Below are positions 7,854-16,546 of a stretch of DNA of 64,000 bases, one piece after another. Position numbers and translations under genes: made by a program. The notes beneath the pieces were generated by a model that saw nothing but the letters and a program-made list of their open reading frames with translations, did not search any database and was not told the DNA's origin. This stretch comes from Streptomyces niveus (GTDB lineage: Bacteria > Actinomycetota > Actinomycetes > Streptomycetales > Streptomycetaceae), in assembly GCF_002009175.1 (NCBI RefSeq), contig NZ_CP018047.1, forward strand, positions 6,634,001-6,698,000, in the 5' to 3' direction. How positions within the stretch are numbered: the stretch's first letter is position 1; each line of letters begins with the position of its first letter.

Positions 7854-9395
7854 TCAGTCCCGTTTCAGCTCGTCCTCCGCCGCAGCGAGCGCGGCGAACT
7901 CCTCCTCGGGTGCCGCGGCCACCAGCCGGTGCCGACTGTAGAAAGCGAAGTAGGCGAGAGCCACGACGTAGACGCCGAGCGCGATGAACGCCGCGTCCTT
8001 GTCCACCAGGAACGTCGCCACCAGCGCCGACAGCGCCAGGACGAACGCTACGCCGGAGGTCAGCATGCCGCCCGGTGTCCGGTACGGACGGTGCAGCCCC
8101 GGCTCGCGGCGCCGCAGCACCAGGTGCGACAGGGCCATGAGGGAGTAGGAGATCGTGGCGCCGAAGACCGCGACGTTCAGCATCCGGCCGCCGTTGCCGC
8201 TGCCCGCGGCGAGGGCGAAGCCGATCGCGCCGGGGATCAGCAGGCCGAGGTAGGGCGCCTTGCGGCTGCTGGTCAGCGAGAGGAAGCGGGGCAGATAGCC
8301 GGCGCGGGAGAGCGCGAACAGCTGCCGGGAGCCGGCGTAGATCAGCGAGAAGAACGACGCGACCAGACCGGCGAGGCCGGCGTAGTTGACGAACCGGCTG
8401 AGCGCCGTGGGCTCGCCGTCCCCCTGGAGCGCGACCACCAGCGGATTGCCCGCCTCCATGACGGCGGCGGAACCGCGGGCACCCGTGGCCGCGAAGAACG
8501 TGATCAGGGCCAGCAGGACGAGGATGCCCATGGAGATCGACAGCGCCTTCGGCATCGAGCGCACCGGGTCCTTGGCCTCCTCGGCGGCCAGCGGCACACC
8601 CTCGACGCCGAGGAAGAACCACATGCCGAACGGGAACGCGGCCCAGATGCCCAGCAGGCCGTACGGCAGCCAGGAGTTGGACCCGAAGGCGTCCTCCTGG
8701 ACAGGGATGTCGTTGAGGCCGCTGCTGTCGAACTCGGTGAAGGCGCCCACGGCGAAGATCAGCAGCGCGGCGACGGCGATGGCCGTCACGACCAGGCTGA
8801 AGCGCAGCGCCTCGCCGACGCCCCAGAGGTGGATGCCGATGAAGATGGCGAAGCAGGCGAGATAGACCGGCCACCCCGCGTCGAGTCCGAAGAGGTTCAG
8901 CGACTCGACGTAGTCACCGATGAAGATCGAGATCGCGGCCGGCGCCAGGATGTACTCGATGAGGATGGCCGTGCCGGTCAGGAAGCCGCCCCAGGTGCCG
9001 AGCGCGCGGCGGGCGAAGCCGTAACCGCCGCCCGCCGTGGGCAGGATCGCGGACAGTTCGGCGAGCGAGAAGACGAGACAGGCGTACATCGCGCCCATCA
9101 GCAGCGTCGCGATGGCGAGTCCGCCGAAGCCGCCCTCGGCGAGCCCGAGGTTCCAGCCGGAGAAGTCCCCGGAGACGACGTACGCGACGCCGAGGCCGGT
9201 CAGCAGCAGCCAGCCGGCGCTGCCGCCCTTCAGCGCACGGCGCCGCAGATAGGCCGCGTCGTCGGTGGAGCCGCCCTGCGCGGGAACCGCCGGGGAGCCG
9301 TCCCGCCCGGGACCGGCCGGACCGGCTTGGCCCGCCTGACCTGCCGGACCCGACGGATCGGCTGGTGGGATACGGGATTCCGTGCCTTCGGCCAT
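7854..9395 (-). CDS. APC-superfamily amino acid/ethanolamine permease
   Basis: This 513-residue membrane protein has about twelve hydrophobic helices and the APC hallmark near the first helices (VVSGDFSGWNLGLAEGG, then AELSAILPTAGGGYGFARRALG). GDFSGWN and GGGYGFARRALG are typical of the ethanolamine permease (Eat) branch. The ATG at 9393-9395 is preceded by AGGAG; the longer frame adds an unsupported 22 residues. The soluble N-terminus is rich in Gly, Pro and Ala. Neighbouring gamma-glutamyl ligase and hydrolase genes support uptake of ethanolamine or another small amine. An inverted repeat sits just upstream at 9419-9434. Confidence 0.85.
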   Translation of the reverse strand: MAEGTESRIPPADPSGPAGQAGQAGPAGPGRDGSPAVPAQGGSTDDAAYLRRRALKGGSAGWLLLTGLGVAYVVSGDFSGWNLGLAEGGFGGLAIATLLMGAMYACLVFSLAELSAILPTAGGGYGFARRALGTWGGFLTGTAILIEYILAPAAISIFIGDYVESLNLFGLDAGWPVYLACFAIFIGIHLWGVGEALRFSLVVTAIAVAALLIFAVGAFTEFDSSGLNDIPVQEDAFGSNSWLPYGLLGIWAAFPFGMWFFLGVEGVPLAAEEAKDPVRSMPKALSISMGILVLLALITFFAATGARGSAAVMEAGNPLVVALQGDGEPTALSRFVNYAGLAGLVASFFSLIYAGSRQLFALSRAGYLPRFLSLTSSRKAPYLGLLIPGAIGFALAAGSGNGGRMLNVAVFGATISYSLMALSHLVLRRREPGLHRPYRTPGGMLTSGVAFVLALSALVATFLVDKDAAFIALGVYVVALAYFAFYSRHRLVAAAPEEEFAALAAAEDELKRD

Positions 9396-9418
9396 GAGCC
9401 GCTCCTGCCTCGGGTAAA

Positions 9419-9434
9419 GGTGTGGGGCCACACC
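9419..9434. promoter_or_regulatory. Inverted repeat GGTGTGG-GG-CCACACC upstream of permease
   Basis: Perfect 7-base arms separated by two bases lie 24-39 bases upstream of the permease start codon. Placement suits an operator, possibly for the FadR/GntR regulator encoded next to it. The factor that binds is inference. Confidence 0.5.
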
Positions 9435-9594
9435 ATTGCGGCCGGAAACGTCCGTGCGCAAGCCCTGTGCGTTAAGCGACTGTTACGGACGACCGGCGCG
9501 GGCCCGCCGGAGCGGGGGTGGCCGGGAGGCAACGGTCGGAGGCGGCAGGTGCTCCCGTGACCTCCGGCGACCCCACCCGCCCCGCTACCCGCTC

Positions 9595-10347
9595 TCAGGC
9601 CAGAAATCCCCGCAGCAGCGCCGCCGTCCCGCCGCAGTGCTCGCGCATCACCTCGCGCGCCGCGTCCGCGTCACCGGCCAGCACCGCCTCGACCAGCGCC
9701 GTGTGCTGCTGCTGGGAGTGCTCCAAGTTCCGTACCAGCAGCGGGATGCAGTCCAGCAGGTCGTTCACGGTCGCGCGGACCGACGCGTACTGCTCGGTCA
9801 GCCGCGCCGAGCCCGACAGCTCCGCGAGCGTCAGATGCAGCAGCGTGTCGAGACGGCGGTAGTCACCCAGCGGGGCGTCGTGCGTCGCCGCCAGCGCCGT
9901 ACGCAGCCGGGACGCCTCCGCCTCGGACAGGCCGTGCGCCGCGCACAGCCCCGCCGCGCCCACCTCCAGCACCTCGCGGAACCGCAGCACGTCCTCGATG
10001 TCCACCCCCGAGACCCGGCGGCGCAGCTCCTCCTCGACCCCCTGTGACGGGGCGTCGGGCCGGGGCAGGACGAACGTGCCGCCGTAGCGCCCCCGCCGGC
10101 TCTCCACCAGCCCCTGGTCGGTGAGGACCTTCAGCACCTCGCGCAGCGTGACCCGGCTGATCCGCAGCCGCTCCGCCAGCTCCCGCTCGGCGGGCAGCCG
10201 CTCACCGCCCGCGACCAGACCGAGGCGCAGCACCTGCAGGATCTGCTCCAGGGCCTCCTCGAAACCGTTGCCCGCCCGCACGGGACGCAGGACGGGCGTC
10301 AGCCGGTCGGCAGGCTCACTCTTCCTCGCCGCATCCTTCTTCGCCAC
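9595..10347 (-). CDS. FadR/GntR-family transcriptional regulator
   Basis: This 250-residue protein (257 from an upstream ATG at 10368) has an N-terminal winged helix with the GntR signature LPAERELAERLRISRVTLREVLKVL and a C-terminal all-helical FCD ligand domain (DIEDVLRFREVLEVGAAGL, DTLLHLTLAELSG). The GTG at 10347 opens with MAKKD and has a GGAAGGGG-like ribosome site, so I prefer it. It is divergent from the gamma-glutamyl ligase gene, with the palindrome ACCTTAAGGT between them. It probably represses the ligase-dehydrogenase operon, and perhaps the permease, until an amine or its glutamylated form is present. Confidence 0.9.
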   Translation of the reverse strand: MAKKDAARKSEPADRLTPVLRPVRAGNGFEEALEQILQVLRLGLVAGGERLPAERELAERLRISRVTLREVLKVLTDQGLVESRRGRYGGTFVLPRPDAPSQGVEEELRRRVSGVDIEDVLRFREVLEVGAAGLCAAHGLSEAEASRLRTALAATHDAPLGDYRRLDTLLHLTLAELSGSARLTEQYASVRATVNDLLDCIPLLVRNLEHSQQQHTALVEAVLAGDADAAREVMREHCGGTAALLRGFLA

Positions 10348-10386
10348 GTCGCCGTTTCCCCTTCCCAAGCAATGGTCTCCCGGAAT

Positions 10387-10396
10387 ACCTTAAGGT
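10387..10396. promoter_or_regulatory. Palindrome ACCTTAAGGT between regulator and gamma-glutamyl ligase
   Basis: This perfect 10-base palindrome lies in the divergent gap. Its right half (TAAGGT, 10391-10396) fits a -10 hexamer for the ligase gene, whose GTG start and GAGGAG ribosome site lie about 30 bases downstream. A GntR dimer bound here would block that promoter. The functional reading is inference. Confidence 0.5.
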
Positions 10397-10425
10397 CCCC
10401 GGCTGGCCGATGGAGGAGTTGCCCC

Positions 10426-11796
10426 GTGGCAGACCGCACACCCCCACTCTCCGTCGAGGAGCTGCGCGCCCTGGTGGCGAACGGCGAGATCGACACCGTG
10501 GTCCTGGCCTTCCCCGACATGCAGGGCAGACTCCAGGGCAAGCGGTTCGCCGCGCAGTTCTTCCTGGAGGACGTCCTGGAACACGGCACCGAGGGCTGCA
10601 ACTACCTCCTCGCCGTCGACGTCGAGCTGAACACCGTCGACGGCTACGCGATGTCCTCCTGGGAACGCGGTTACGGCGACTTCGCCATGCACCCCGACCT
10701 CGCGACCCTGCGCCGCGTCCCCTGGAACGAGGGGACGGCGATGCTCATCGCCGACCTCGCCTGGAACGACGGCTCACCGGTCGTCGCCGCGCCCCGCCAG
10801 ATCCTGCGCCGCCAGCTCGACCGGCTCGCCGAGCACGGCTACACCGCGCACGTCGGCACGGAGCTCGAATTCATCGTCTTCAAGGACACCTACGAGCAGG
10901 CCTGGGACAGCGGCTACCGCGGCCTCACCCCCGCCAACCAGTACAACATCGACTACTCCGTCCTCGGCACCGGCCGTATCGAGCCCCTGCTGCGCCGGAT
11001 CCGCAACGACATGACCGCCGCCGGGCTGACCGTCGAGTCCGCCAAGGGCGAGTGCAATCCGGGTCAGCACGAGATCGTCTTCCGTTACGACGAGGCCCTG
11101 CTCACCTGCGACCAGCACGCCATCTACAAAACCGGCGCCAAGGAGATCGCCTCCCAAGAAGGCGTCTCGCTCACCTTCATGGCCAAGTACAACGAGCGCG
11201 AGGGCAATTCCTGCCACATCCACCTCTCGCTCCAGTCCGTCGACGAACCCGGCACCAACGTCATGGCGGGCGACGACGCCCATGGAATGTCACCCGTGAT
11301 GCGCCACTTCCTGGCCGGACAGCTCGCCGCGCTGCGTGAGTTCTCCCTGCTGTACGCGCCGAACATCAACTCCTACAAACGCTTCGCGCCCGGCTCCTTC
11401 GCCCCGACCGCCGTCGCGTGGGGCAACGACAACCGCACCTGCTCCCTGCGGGTCGTCGGCCACGGCCGCTCCATGCGCTTCGAGAACCGGCTGCCCGGCG
11501 GCGACGTCAACCCCCACCTGGCCGTCGCCGGCCTGGTCGCGGCGGGCCTCTACGGCATCGAGCACGAGCTCGAACTCCCCGAGGTCTGCACCGGGAACGC
11601 CTACACCTCCGAGTACGAGCAGGTCCCCACCACCCTGCGCGAGGCCGCCGACCTCTGGGAGCACAGCCCCATCGCCAAGGCCGCCTTCGGGGACGAGGTC
11701 GTCGCCCACTACCTCAACCTGGCGCGGGTCGAACTGGCCGCCTTCGACGCCGCCGTGACCGACTGGGAGCTGCGCCGCTCCTTCGAACGCATGTGA
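10426..11796 (+). CDS. Glutamine synthetase-family gamma-glutamyl-amine ligase (GlnA4/PuuA-like)
   Basis: This 456-residue type I-like glutamine synthetase homologue has the ATP-grasp-like catalytic landmarks GTELEFIVF, ESAKGECNPGQHEIVF, GNSCHIHLS, KRFAPGSFAPTAVAWG and GGDVNPHLA. Such proteins attach glutamate to amines using ATP rather than making glutamine. In S. coelicolor the paralogues GlnA3 and GlnA4 act on polyamines and ethanolamine. The GTG at 10426 is preceded by GAGGAG. It is followed after 11 bases by an aldehyde dehydrogenase and then an SDR, with an Eat-like permease and PuuD-like hydrolase on the other side of the regulator. That set favours ethanolamine (GlnA4 type) over glutamine synthesis. 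Confidence 0.88.
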   Translation: MADRTPPLSVEELRALVANGEIDTVVLAFPDMQGRLQGKRFAAQFFLEDVLEHGTEGCNYLLAVDVELNTVDGYAMSSWERGYGDFAMHPDLATLRRVPWNEGTAMLIADLAWNDGSPVVAAPRQILRRQLDRLAEHGYTAHVGTELEFIVFKDTYEQAWDSGYRGLTPANQYNIDYSVLGTGRIEPLLRRIRNDMTAAGLTVESAKGECNPGQHEIVFRYDEALLTCDQHAIYKTGAKEIASQEGVSLTFMAKYNEREGNSCHIHLSLQSVDEPGTNVMAGDDAHGMSPVMRHFLAGQLAALREFSLLYAPNINSYKRFAPGSFAPTAVAWGNDNRTCSLRVVGHGRSMRFENRLPGGDVNPHLAVAGLVAAGLYGIEHELELPEVCTGNAYTSEYEQVPTTLREAADLWEHSPIAKAAFGDEVVAHYLNLARVELAAFDAAVTDWELRRSFERM

Positions 11797-11807
11797 GGAA
11801 GAGAGCC

Positions 11808-13181
11808 GTGCCCGACCAGCCCCACGCCCACCAGATCCTCAACCCGGCGACCGAGGAGGTCGTCGCGACCGTCCCGGCGACGAGCGCGGCCGAGGTCGAC
11901 GCCGCCGTCGTACGGGCCGCCGCCGCCCAGCGCCGGTGGTCGCAGGCCGCCCCCGCCGACCGGGCGCGGCTTCTGCGCCGGTTCGCCGCCACGGTCGACG
12001 GACACCTCGAAGAACTCGCCCGGCTGGAGGTCGAGGAGGCGGGCCACACCCTCGGGAACGCCCGCTGGGAGGCGGGCAACGTCCGCGACCTCCTCGACTA
12101 CGCGGCCGGGGGAGTGGAGCGCCTGACCGGCCGTCAGATCCCGGTCGCCGGCGGCCTCGACATCACCCTTCTCGAACCGCTCGGCGTCGTCGGGGTCATC
12201 GCCCCGTGGAACTTCCCCATGCCCATCGCCGCCTGGGGCACCGCACCGGCCCTCGCGGCAGGCAACGCCGTACTCCTCAAGCCCGCCGAGACCACCCCCC
12301 TGACCGCGCTGCGACTGGCCGAACTCGCCCTGGAGGCGGGTCTTCCCGAGCATCTGTTCCAGGTGCTGCCGGGCGCCGGGGGCGTCACGGGGCAGGCGCT
12401 GGTCGACCACCCCGGCGTCGCCAAGATCGTCTTCACCGGCTCCACGCGGGTCGGCAAGGAGATCATGGCCAGGGGCGCGCGGCAGATGAAGCGGGTGACC
12501 CTCGAACTCGGCGGCAAGAGCCCCAACATCGTCTTCGCCGACGCCGACATCGAACGGGCCGCCGCCGAGGCGCCCATGGCCTACCTGGACAACGCGGGAC
12601 AGGACTGCTGCGCCCGTACCCGCATTCTCGTCCAGCGCACCGCGTACGACCGGTTCCTCGAACTCCTCGCCCCCGCCGTGCGGTCGGTCGTCGTGGGCGA
12701 CCCGTCGGACGAAAAGACCCAGATGGGGCCGCTCATCTCGCGCGCCCAACTGGAGCGCGTGCGCGGGTACGTGCCCGAGGGCCGGGCGGCCGTACGGGGC
12801 AGCGCCCCCGACGGACCCGGCTTCTGGTTCCCGCCGACCGTCCTCACCGACGTCGCCGCCGACGACCCCGCCGTGACCGAGGAGATCTTCGGCCCGGTCG
12901 CCGTCGTGATCCCCTTCGACGACGAGGCGGACGCGATCCGCCTCGCCAACGACACCGAGTACGGGCTCTCCGGCTCCCTGTGGACCCGCGATCTCGGCCG
13001 CGCGCTGCGCGTCTCGCGCGCCGTCGCCGCCGGCAACCTGTCCGTCAACTCCCACAGCAGCGTGCGCTACTCGACCCCGTTCGGCGGCTACAAGCAGTCC
13101 GGCGTCGGCCGTGAGCTGGGACCCGACGCCCTCACCGCGTTCACCGAGACCAAGAACATCTTCATCAGTACGGAGGCCTGA
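11808..13181 (+). CDS. NAD(P)-dependent aldehyde dehydrogenase
   Basis: This 457-residue ALDH-superfamily enzyme has intact catalytic elements: VIAPWNFPM for cofactor binding, FTGSTRVGKEI as the Rossmann glycine motif, Glu233 in LELGGKSPN and Cys267 in AGQDCC. The GTG start at 11808 follows the ligase stop by 11 bases with GGAAGAGAG upstream. In this operon it would oxidise the gamma-glutamyl aldehyde (for ethanolamine, gamma-glutamylacetaldehyde) to the acid. The SDR gene starts three bases after its stop, implying translational coupling. Confidence 0.92.
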   Translation: MPDQPHAHQILNPATEEVVATVPATSAAEVDAAVVRAAAAQRRWSQAAPADRARLLRRFAATVDGHLEELARLEVEEAGHTLGNARWEAGNVRDLLDYAAGGVERLTGRQIPVAGGLDITLLEPLGVVGVIAPWNFPMPIAAWGTAPALAAGNAVLLKPAETTPLTALRLAELALEAGLPEHLFQVLPGAGGVTGQALVDHPGVAKIVFTGSTRVGKEIMARGARQMKRVTLELGGKSPNIVFADADIERAAAEAPMAYLDNAGQDCCARTRILVQRTAYDRFLELLAPAVRSVVVGDPSDEKTQMGPLISRAQLERVRGYVPEGRAAVRGSAPDGPGFWFPPTVLTDVAADDPAVTEEIFGPVAVVIPFDDEADAIRLANDTEYGLSGSLWTRDLGRALRVSRAVAAGNLSVNSHSSVRYSTPFGGYKQSGVGRELGPDALTAFTETKNIFISTEA

Positions 13182-13184
13182 CCC

Positions 13185-13988
13185 ATGCCCGACGAGATCA
13201 ACCAGAGCGCCGAGGCGCCCGTCTGCCGCCGACTGGTCGGCCGCACCGCCGTCGTCACCGGCGCGGGCAGCGGCATCGGTCTCGCCACCGCGCGCCGGCT
13301 CGCCTCCGAAGGAGCGCACGTCGTCTGCGGCGACATCGACGAGACGGCGGGCAAGGCGGTGGCCGAGGAGGTCGGCGGCATCTACGTACGGGTGGACGTC
13401 ACCGACGCGGAACAGGTCGACGCCCTCTTCAAGAAGGCGTTCGACACCTACGGCAGCGTCGACATCGCCTTCAACAACGCGGGCATCTCACCGCCGGAGG
13501 ACGACTCGATCCTCACCACCGGGATCGACGCCTGGCGCCGGGTCCAGGAGGTCAACCTCACCTCGGTGTACCTCTGCTGCAAGGCGGTCCTCCCCTACAT
13601 GCGGCAGCAGCGGCGCGGCTCGATCATCAACACCGCGTCGTTCGTCGCGACCATGGGAGCGGCCACCAGCCAGATCTCCTACACCGCCTCCAAAGGAGGC
13701 GTGCTCGCGATGTCACGCGAGCTGGGCGTCCAGTTCGCCCGCGAGGGCATCCGGGTCAACGCCCTGTGCCCGGGCCCGGTCAACACCCCTCTGCTCCGCG
13801 AACTGTTCGCGAGCGACCCCGAGCGAGCGGCACGACGCCTCGTACACATCCCGGGCGGCCGCTTCGCGGAGGCGGACGAGATCGCGGCGGCGGTAGCCTT
13901 CCTCGCCAGCGACGACGCGTCGTTCGTGAACGCGACGGACTTCATGGTGGACGGCGGCATCGGCGGAGCGTACGTGACGCCGCTGTAG
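13185..13988 (+). CDS. Short-chain dehydrogenase/reductase (SDR)
   Basis: This 267-residue classical SDR shows TGAGSGIG for cofactor binding, NNAG, a catalytic Ser near 152, and the YxxxK pair Tyr166/Lys170 (SYTASKGG). Asp50 at the end of strand beta2 (VVCGDID) favours NAD(H). It starts three bases after the aldehyde dehydrogenase. An alcohol oxidation is the one step otherwise missing from the locus: gamma-glutamylethanolamide must be oxidised to the aldehyde before the ALDH can act. That assignment is inference; the SDR family is certain. A hairpin at 14014-14037 follows. Confidence 0.9.
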   Translation: MPDEINQSAEAPVCRRLVGRTAVVTGAGSGIGLATARRLASEGAHVVCGDIDETAGKAVAEEVGGIYVRVDVTDAEQVDALFKKAFDTYGSVDIAFNNAGISPPEDDSILTTGIDAWRRVQEVNLTSVYLCCKAVLPYMRQQRRGSIINTASFVATMGAATSQISYTASKGGVLAMSRELGVQFAREGIRVNALCPGPVNTPLLRELFASDPERAARRLVHIPGGRFAEADEIAAAVAFLASDDASFVNATDFMVDGGIGGAYVTPL

Positions 13989-14013
13989 GACCTGTCCACG
14001 CACGCCGACCGGG

Positions 14014-14037
14014 TGGCGCGGCTCGCGGGCCGCGCCA
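14014..14037. terminator. Hairpin after the SDR gene
   Basis: Nine-base arms (TGGCGCGGC and its complement) enclose a six-base loop, 26 bases after the SDR stop. No T-tract is present. It likely ends the ligase-ALDH-SDR operon. Confidence 0.6.
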
Positions 14038-14215
14038 TGTCTCTGTCCCGGGGACGCGAACCGGCCTCCCAAGAAGCGGCATTGAGATGCCGAGCCCGGA
14101 ACGACGGGGCGCGCCCCGGCTCGGTCGGACCTACCGGGGCCTCGTCGTCCGACGGGAGTTCACGCTCTGCGCGTGATCCGGTACCGGTGACGGGCGGGCG
14201 GCCGGGCGGCGCGTC

Positions 14216-14221
14216 TAGGGT
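14216..14221 (+). promoter_or_regulatory. -10 hexamer for leaderless DUF2510 mRNA
   Basis: TAGGGT, a close match to the streptomycete TAgrrT consensus, is followed by six bases (GGTGGG) and the ATG at 14228. Transcription would begin at the start codon. A CCGGTACCGG palindrome (14178-14187) lies upstream. Confidence 0.6.
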
Positions 14222-14227
14222 GGTGGG

Positions 14228-15127
14228 ATGAGCATGACGACCCCGCCCGGCTGGTACGCGGATCCCGGTGTGCCCGGCAGTGAGCGGTGGTGGGACGGGA
14301 ACGGGTGGACCGCGCACACCCGGCCGCTCGGTGGGGCCGCCTCGTACCAACAGGCGTCCCAGCGACCGCGGTCGGTGGCTCGCGGGCGCAGTGCGGTTCT
14401 CGGTGGCGTCGTCGGTGGGCTCGTGCTCGTCGCCGCGATCGTCGCCGGCATCACGCTGCTCGGCGACGACGGGACGAAGACCGTGCCCCGGTCCGCGCCG
14501 ACCACCAGTGAGCCCGCGCCCGGTCCGACGGGCGAGAGTCCCACCCCCGAGCCGACCGCCGACCCCACCGTGCTCGTCGACCAGCTCAACGGCATCACCT
14601 TGCCCATCCCCGACGACTGGGAGAAGTCCGACAGCCTCGTCGACCGCGCGGTCACCATGACGACGGTCGCCGACTACGAGTGCCCCGGCCAGAAGAGCCG
14701 GTACTGCCGGTATGGCCGGGTCATGTCCTTCACCGCCACCCAGACCGACGCGGCCACCGCCGAAGTCCTCGCCAAGGAGGACATCCAGGACGCGTCCGAC
14801 GCCCTGTACGACGAGGACTCCATCGGTCAAGCCTTCTACGGAGGCGTCACGTCGCACACCGTCGTCAAGTCCGGGGCCGTCACCGTCGCCGGACGCACCG
14901 GATATGTCGTGCGCTGGAAGGTCGAGACAGGTTCGGGGCCCGGCGGTTACGTCCAGTCGCTGGCCTTCCCCTCGACCATCGGCGCCGAATCACTGATCGT
15001 CGTCCGGTTCGCCTTCGACGCCGGACCCAAGGGCCCGCCGCTCAGCGGGATGGACACGATCACGAAGGGCATCCGTGCCATCGGCGACACGACGGGCGGC
15101 GTCGGCAGCTCCATCGGCCCCTCCTGA
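14228..15127 (+). CDS. DUF2510-containing single-pass membrane protein
   Basis: This 299-residue protein has an N-terminal DUF2510 module (PPGWYADPGV...RWWDGNGWTAHTRP, residues 4-35), one transmembrane helix (about 58-80, VLGGVVGGLVLVAAIVAGITLL), a Pro/Thr-rich spacer, and an extracytoplasmic domain of about 190 residues. DUF2510 modules are common at the cytoplasmic face of actinobacterial membrane proteins. The outer domain has two cysteines close together (YECPGQKSRYCRYG) that could form a disulfide. I cannot name a function. The start is set by a leaderless promoter arrangement. Confidence 0.8.
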   Translation: MSMTTPPGWYADPGVPGSERWWDGNGWTAHTRPLGGAASYQQASQRPRSVARGRSAVLGGVVGGLVLVAAIVAGITLLGDDGTKTVPRSAPTTSEPAPGPTGESPTPEPTADPTVLVDQLNGITLPIPDDWEKSDSLVDRAVTMTTVADYECPGQKSRYCRYGRVMSFTATQTDAATAEVLAKEDIQDASDALYDEDSIGQAFYGGVTSHTVVKSGAVTVAGRTGYVVRWKVETGSGPGGYVQSLAFPSTIGAESLIVVRFAFDAGPKGPPLSGMDTITKGIRAIGDTTGGVGSSIGPS

Positions 15128-15133
15128 GCCGAC

Positions 15134-15150
15134 CGGGGTTCCTCTCCCCG
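15134..15150. terminator. Weak hairpin between convergent genes
   Basis: CGGGG (15134-15138) pairs with CCCCG (15146-15150) across a seven-base loop, in the 31-base gap between the DUF2510 gene and the convergent PLP enzyme gene. Only five base pairs, so the call is tentative. Confidence 0.3.
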
Positions 15151-15158
15151 TACGAACC

Positions 15159-16361
15159 TCAGAGGTACGTACGGCCCTCGCCCCGGTACGTCGGCACCGT
15201 CGCCGTCACCCGGTCGCCCTCGATCAGCAGCAACTCGTCGAAGCGCTCGCACAGTTCGCCGGCCTTGGCGTGCCGGAACCACACCCGGTCGCCGATCAGC
15301 AGATCGTCGGCGGCGGACCCGAGCAGCGGTGTCTGCACCTCCCCGGCGCCCTCCTGCGGGTCGTAGCGCAGCCCCTCCGGCAGATACGGCTCCGGCAGCC
15401 GGTCCCGGCCCGCCGCGCCCGACGCCGGATAGCCGCCGCCGAGGACGGTCACCACCCCCACACCCGGCCTGCGCACCACCGGCTGCGCGAACAGCGCGGC
15501 CGGACTTCCCCTGAACGACGTGTAGTTGTCGAACAGCCGCGGCACATACAGCCCCGAACCGGCGGCGATCTCCGTCACCGACTCCTCCTCCGCCGTGTGC
15601 TGCACGCTGCCCGTGCCGCCGCCGTTGACGAACTCCAGCTCAGGCGCCACCAGCCGCACCGCGCGCACCACGGCCCGGCGCCGCTCCGCGAGCTCCTTGC
15701 GCGCGGCGGACTGCATCAGCCGCACCGCGCGCGAGCGCAGCGGCCGGCCCGAGACCGAGTCGCCGACACCGGCCACATGCCCCTCGTACGCCATCAGCCC
15801 CACCAGCCGGAAACCGGGCCTGCGGACGATCGACCGGGCCAGCTCGGCCAGTTGCGCCGGTTCACGCAGCGGCGAGCGCCTGGCCCCGATCCGTACCCGC
15901 CCGCCGAACAGCTGGTACGCGGTGTCCATCTCCAGGCAGACCCGGATCTCCTCCGTACCGCCCGCCCGCGCGAGATCGACGAGATCGAGCTGGGCCGGAT
16001 CGTCGACCATCACCGTCACGGCCGCCGCGAGTTTCGGATCGGCGGCGAGTTCGGCGAACGCCCCCCGGTCCACCGACGGATAGGCGAGCAGCACGTCGTC
16101 GAAACCGGCACGCGCCAGCCACAGCGACTCGGCCAGGGTGAACGACATGACGCCCGCGAAGCCGTCGCGCGCCAGGACCCGCTCCAGCAGCGCGCGGCAG
16201 CGCACCGATTTGCTCGCGACCCTGATCGGTTTGCCCCCGGCCCGGCGGACGAGGTCGTCCGCGTTGGCGTCGAACGCGTCGAGATCGACCACGGCGAGCG
16301 GGGCGTCGAGATGTGCGGTGGCCCGGTCGTACCGGGCCCGGTCGGTGGCGCGGGGAGTCAT
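15159..16361 (-). CDS. PLP-dependent amino acid aldolase/deaminase (D-threonine aldolase/alanine racemase N-terminal fold)
   Basis: This 400-residue fold type III PLP enzyme has its predicted Schiff-base lysine at Lys51 (PIRVASKSVRC), and the phosphate-binding and metal-site region GGGTGSVQHTAEEESVTEIAAGSGLYVP. The family includes D-threonine aldolase and D-serine dehydratase-like proteins. Many streptomycete members are annotated only as amino acid deaminase/aldolase. The ATG at 16359-16361 is chosen because homology begins about 20 residues later and the upstream extension is unlike any protein. Expected chemistry is retro-aldol or deamination of a D-beta-hydroxy amino acid. Confidence 0.85.
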   Translation of the reverse strand: MTPRATDRARYDRATAHLDAPLAVVDLDAFDANADDLVRRAGGKPIRVASKSVRCRALLERVLARDGFAGVMSFTLAESLWLARAGFDDVLLAYPSVDRGAFAELAADPKLAAAVTVMVDDPAQLDLVDLARAGGTEEIRVCLEMDTAYQLFGGRVRIGARRSPLREPAQLAELARSIVRRPGFRLVGLMAYEGHVAGVGDSVSGRPLRSRAVRLMQSAARKELAERRRAVVRAVRLVAPELEFVNGGGTGSVQHTAEEESVTEIAAGSGLYVPRLFDNYTSFRGSPAALFAQPVVRRPGVGVVTVLGGGYPASGAAGRDRLPEPYLPEGLRYDPQEGAGEVQTPLLGSAADDLLIGDRVWFRHAKAGELCERFDELLLIEGDRVTATVPTYRGEGRTYL

Positions 16362-16546
16362 CGTCCGAGCTTGCCAGACGGGCTTACCCGACGGTAGGGG
16401 GATGTTCTGGTCAGATCCGCGCCCGACCTGCGGACCTGTTCCCGCGAGGTGCTCCACAGCCCGTAGAGTGACGCCCACGCGGCGACGAACGGGCCTGCCC
16501 CGGACGGCGATCCGGCGTGGACAAGGCCATGATCACAGGGGGGCGG

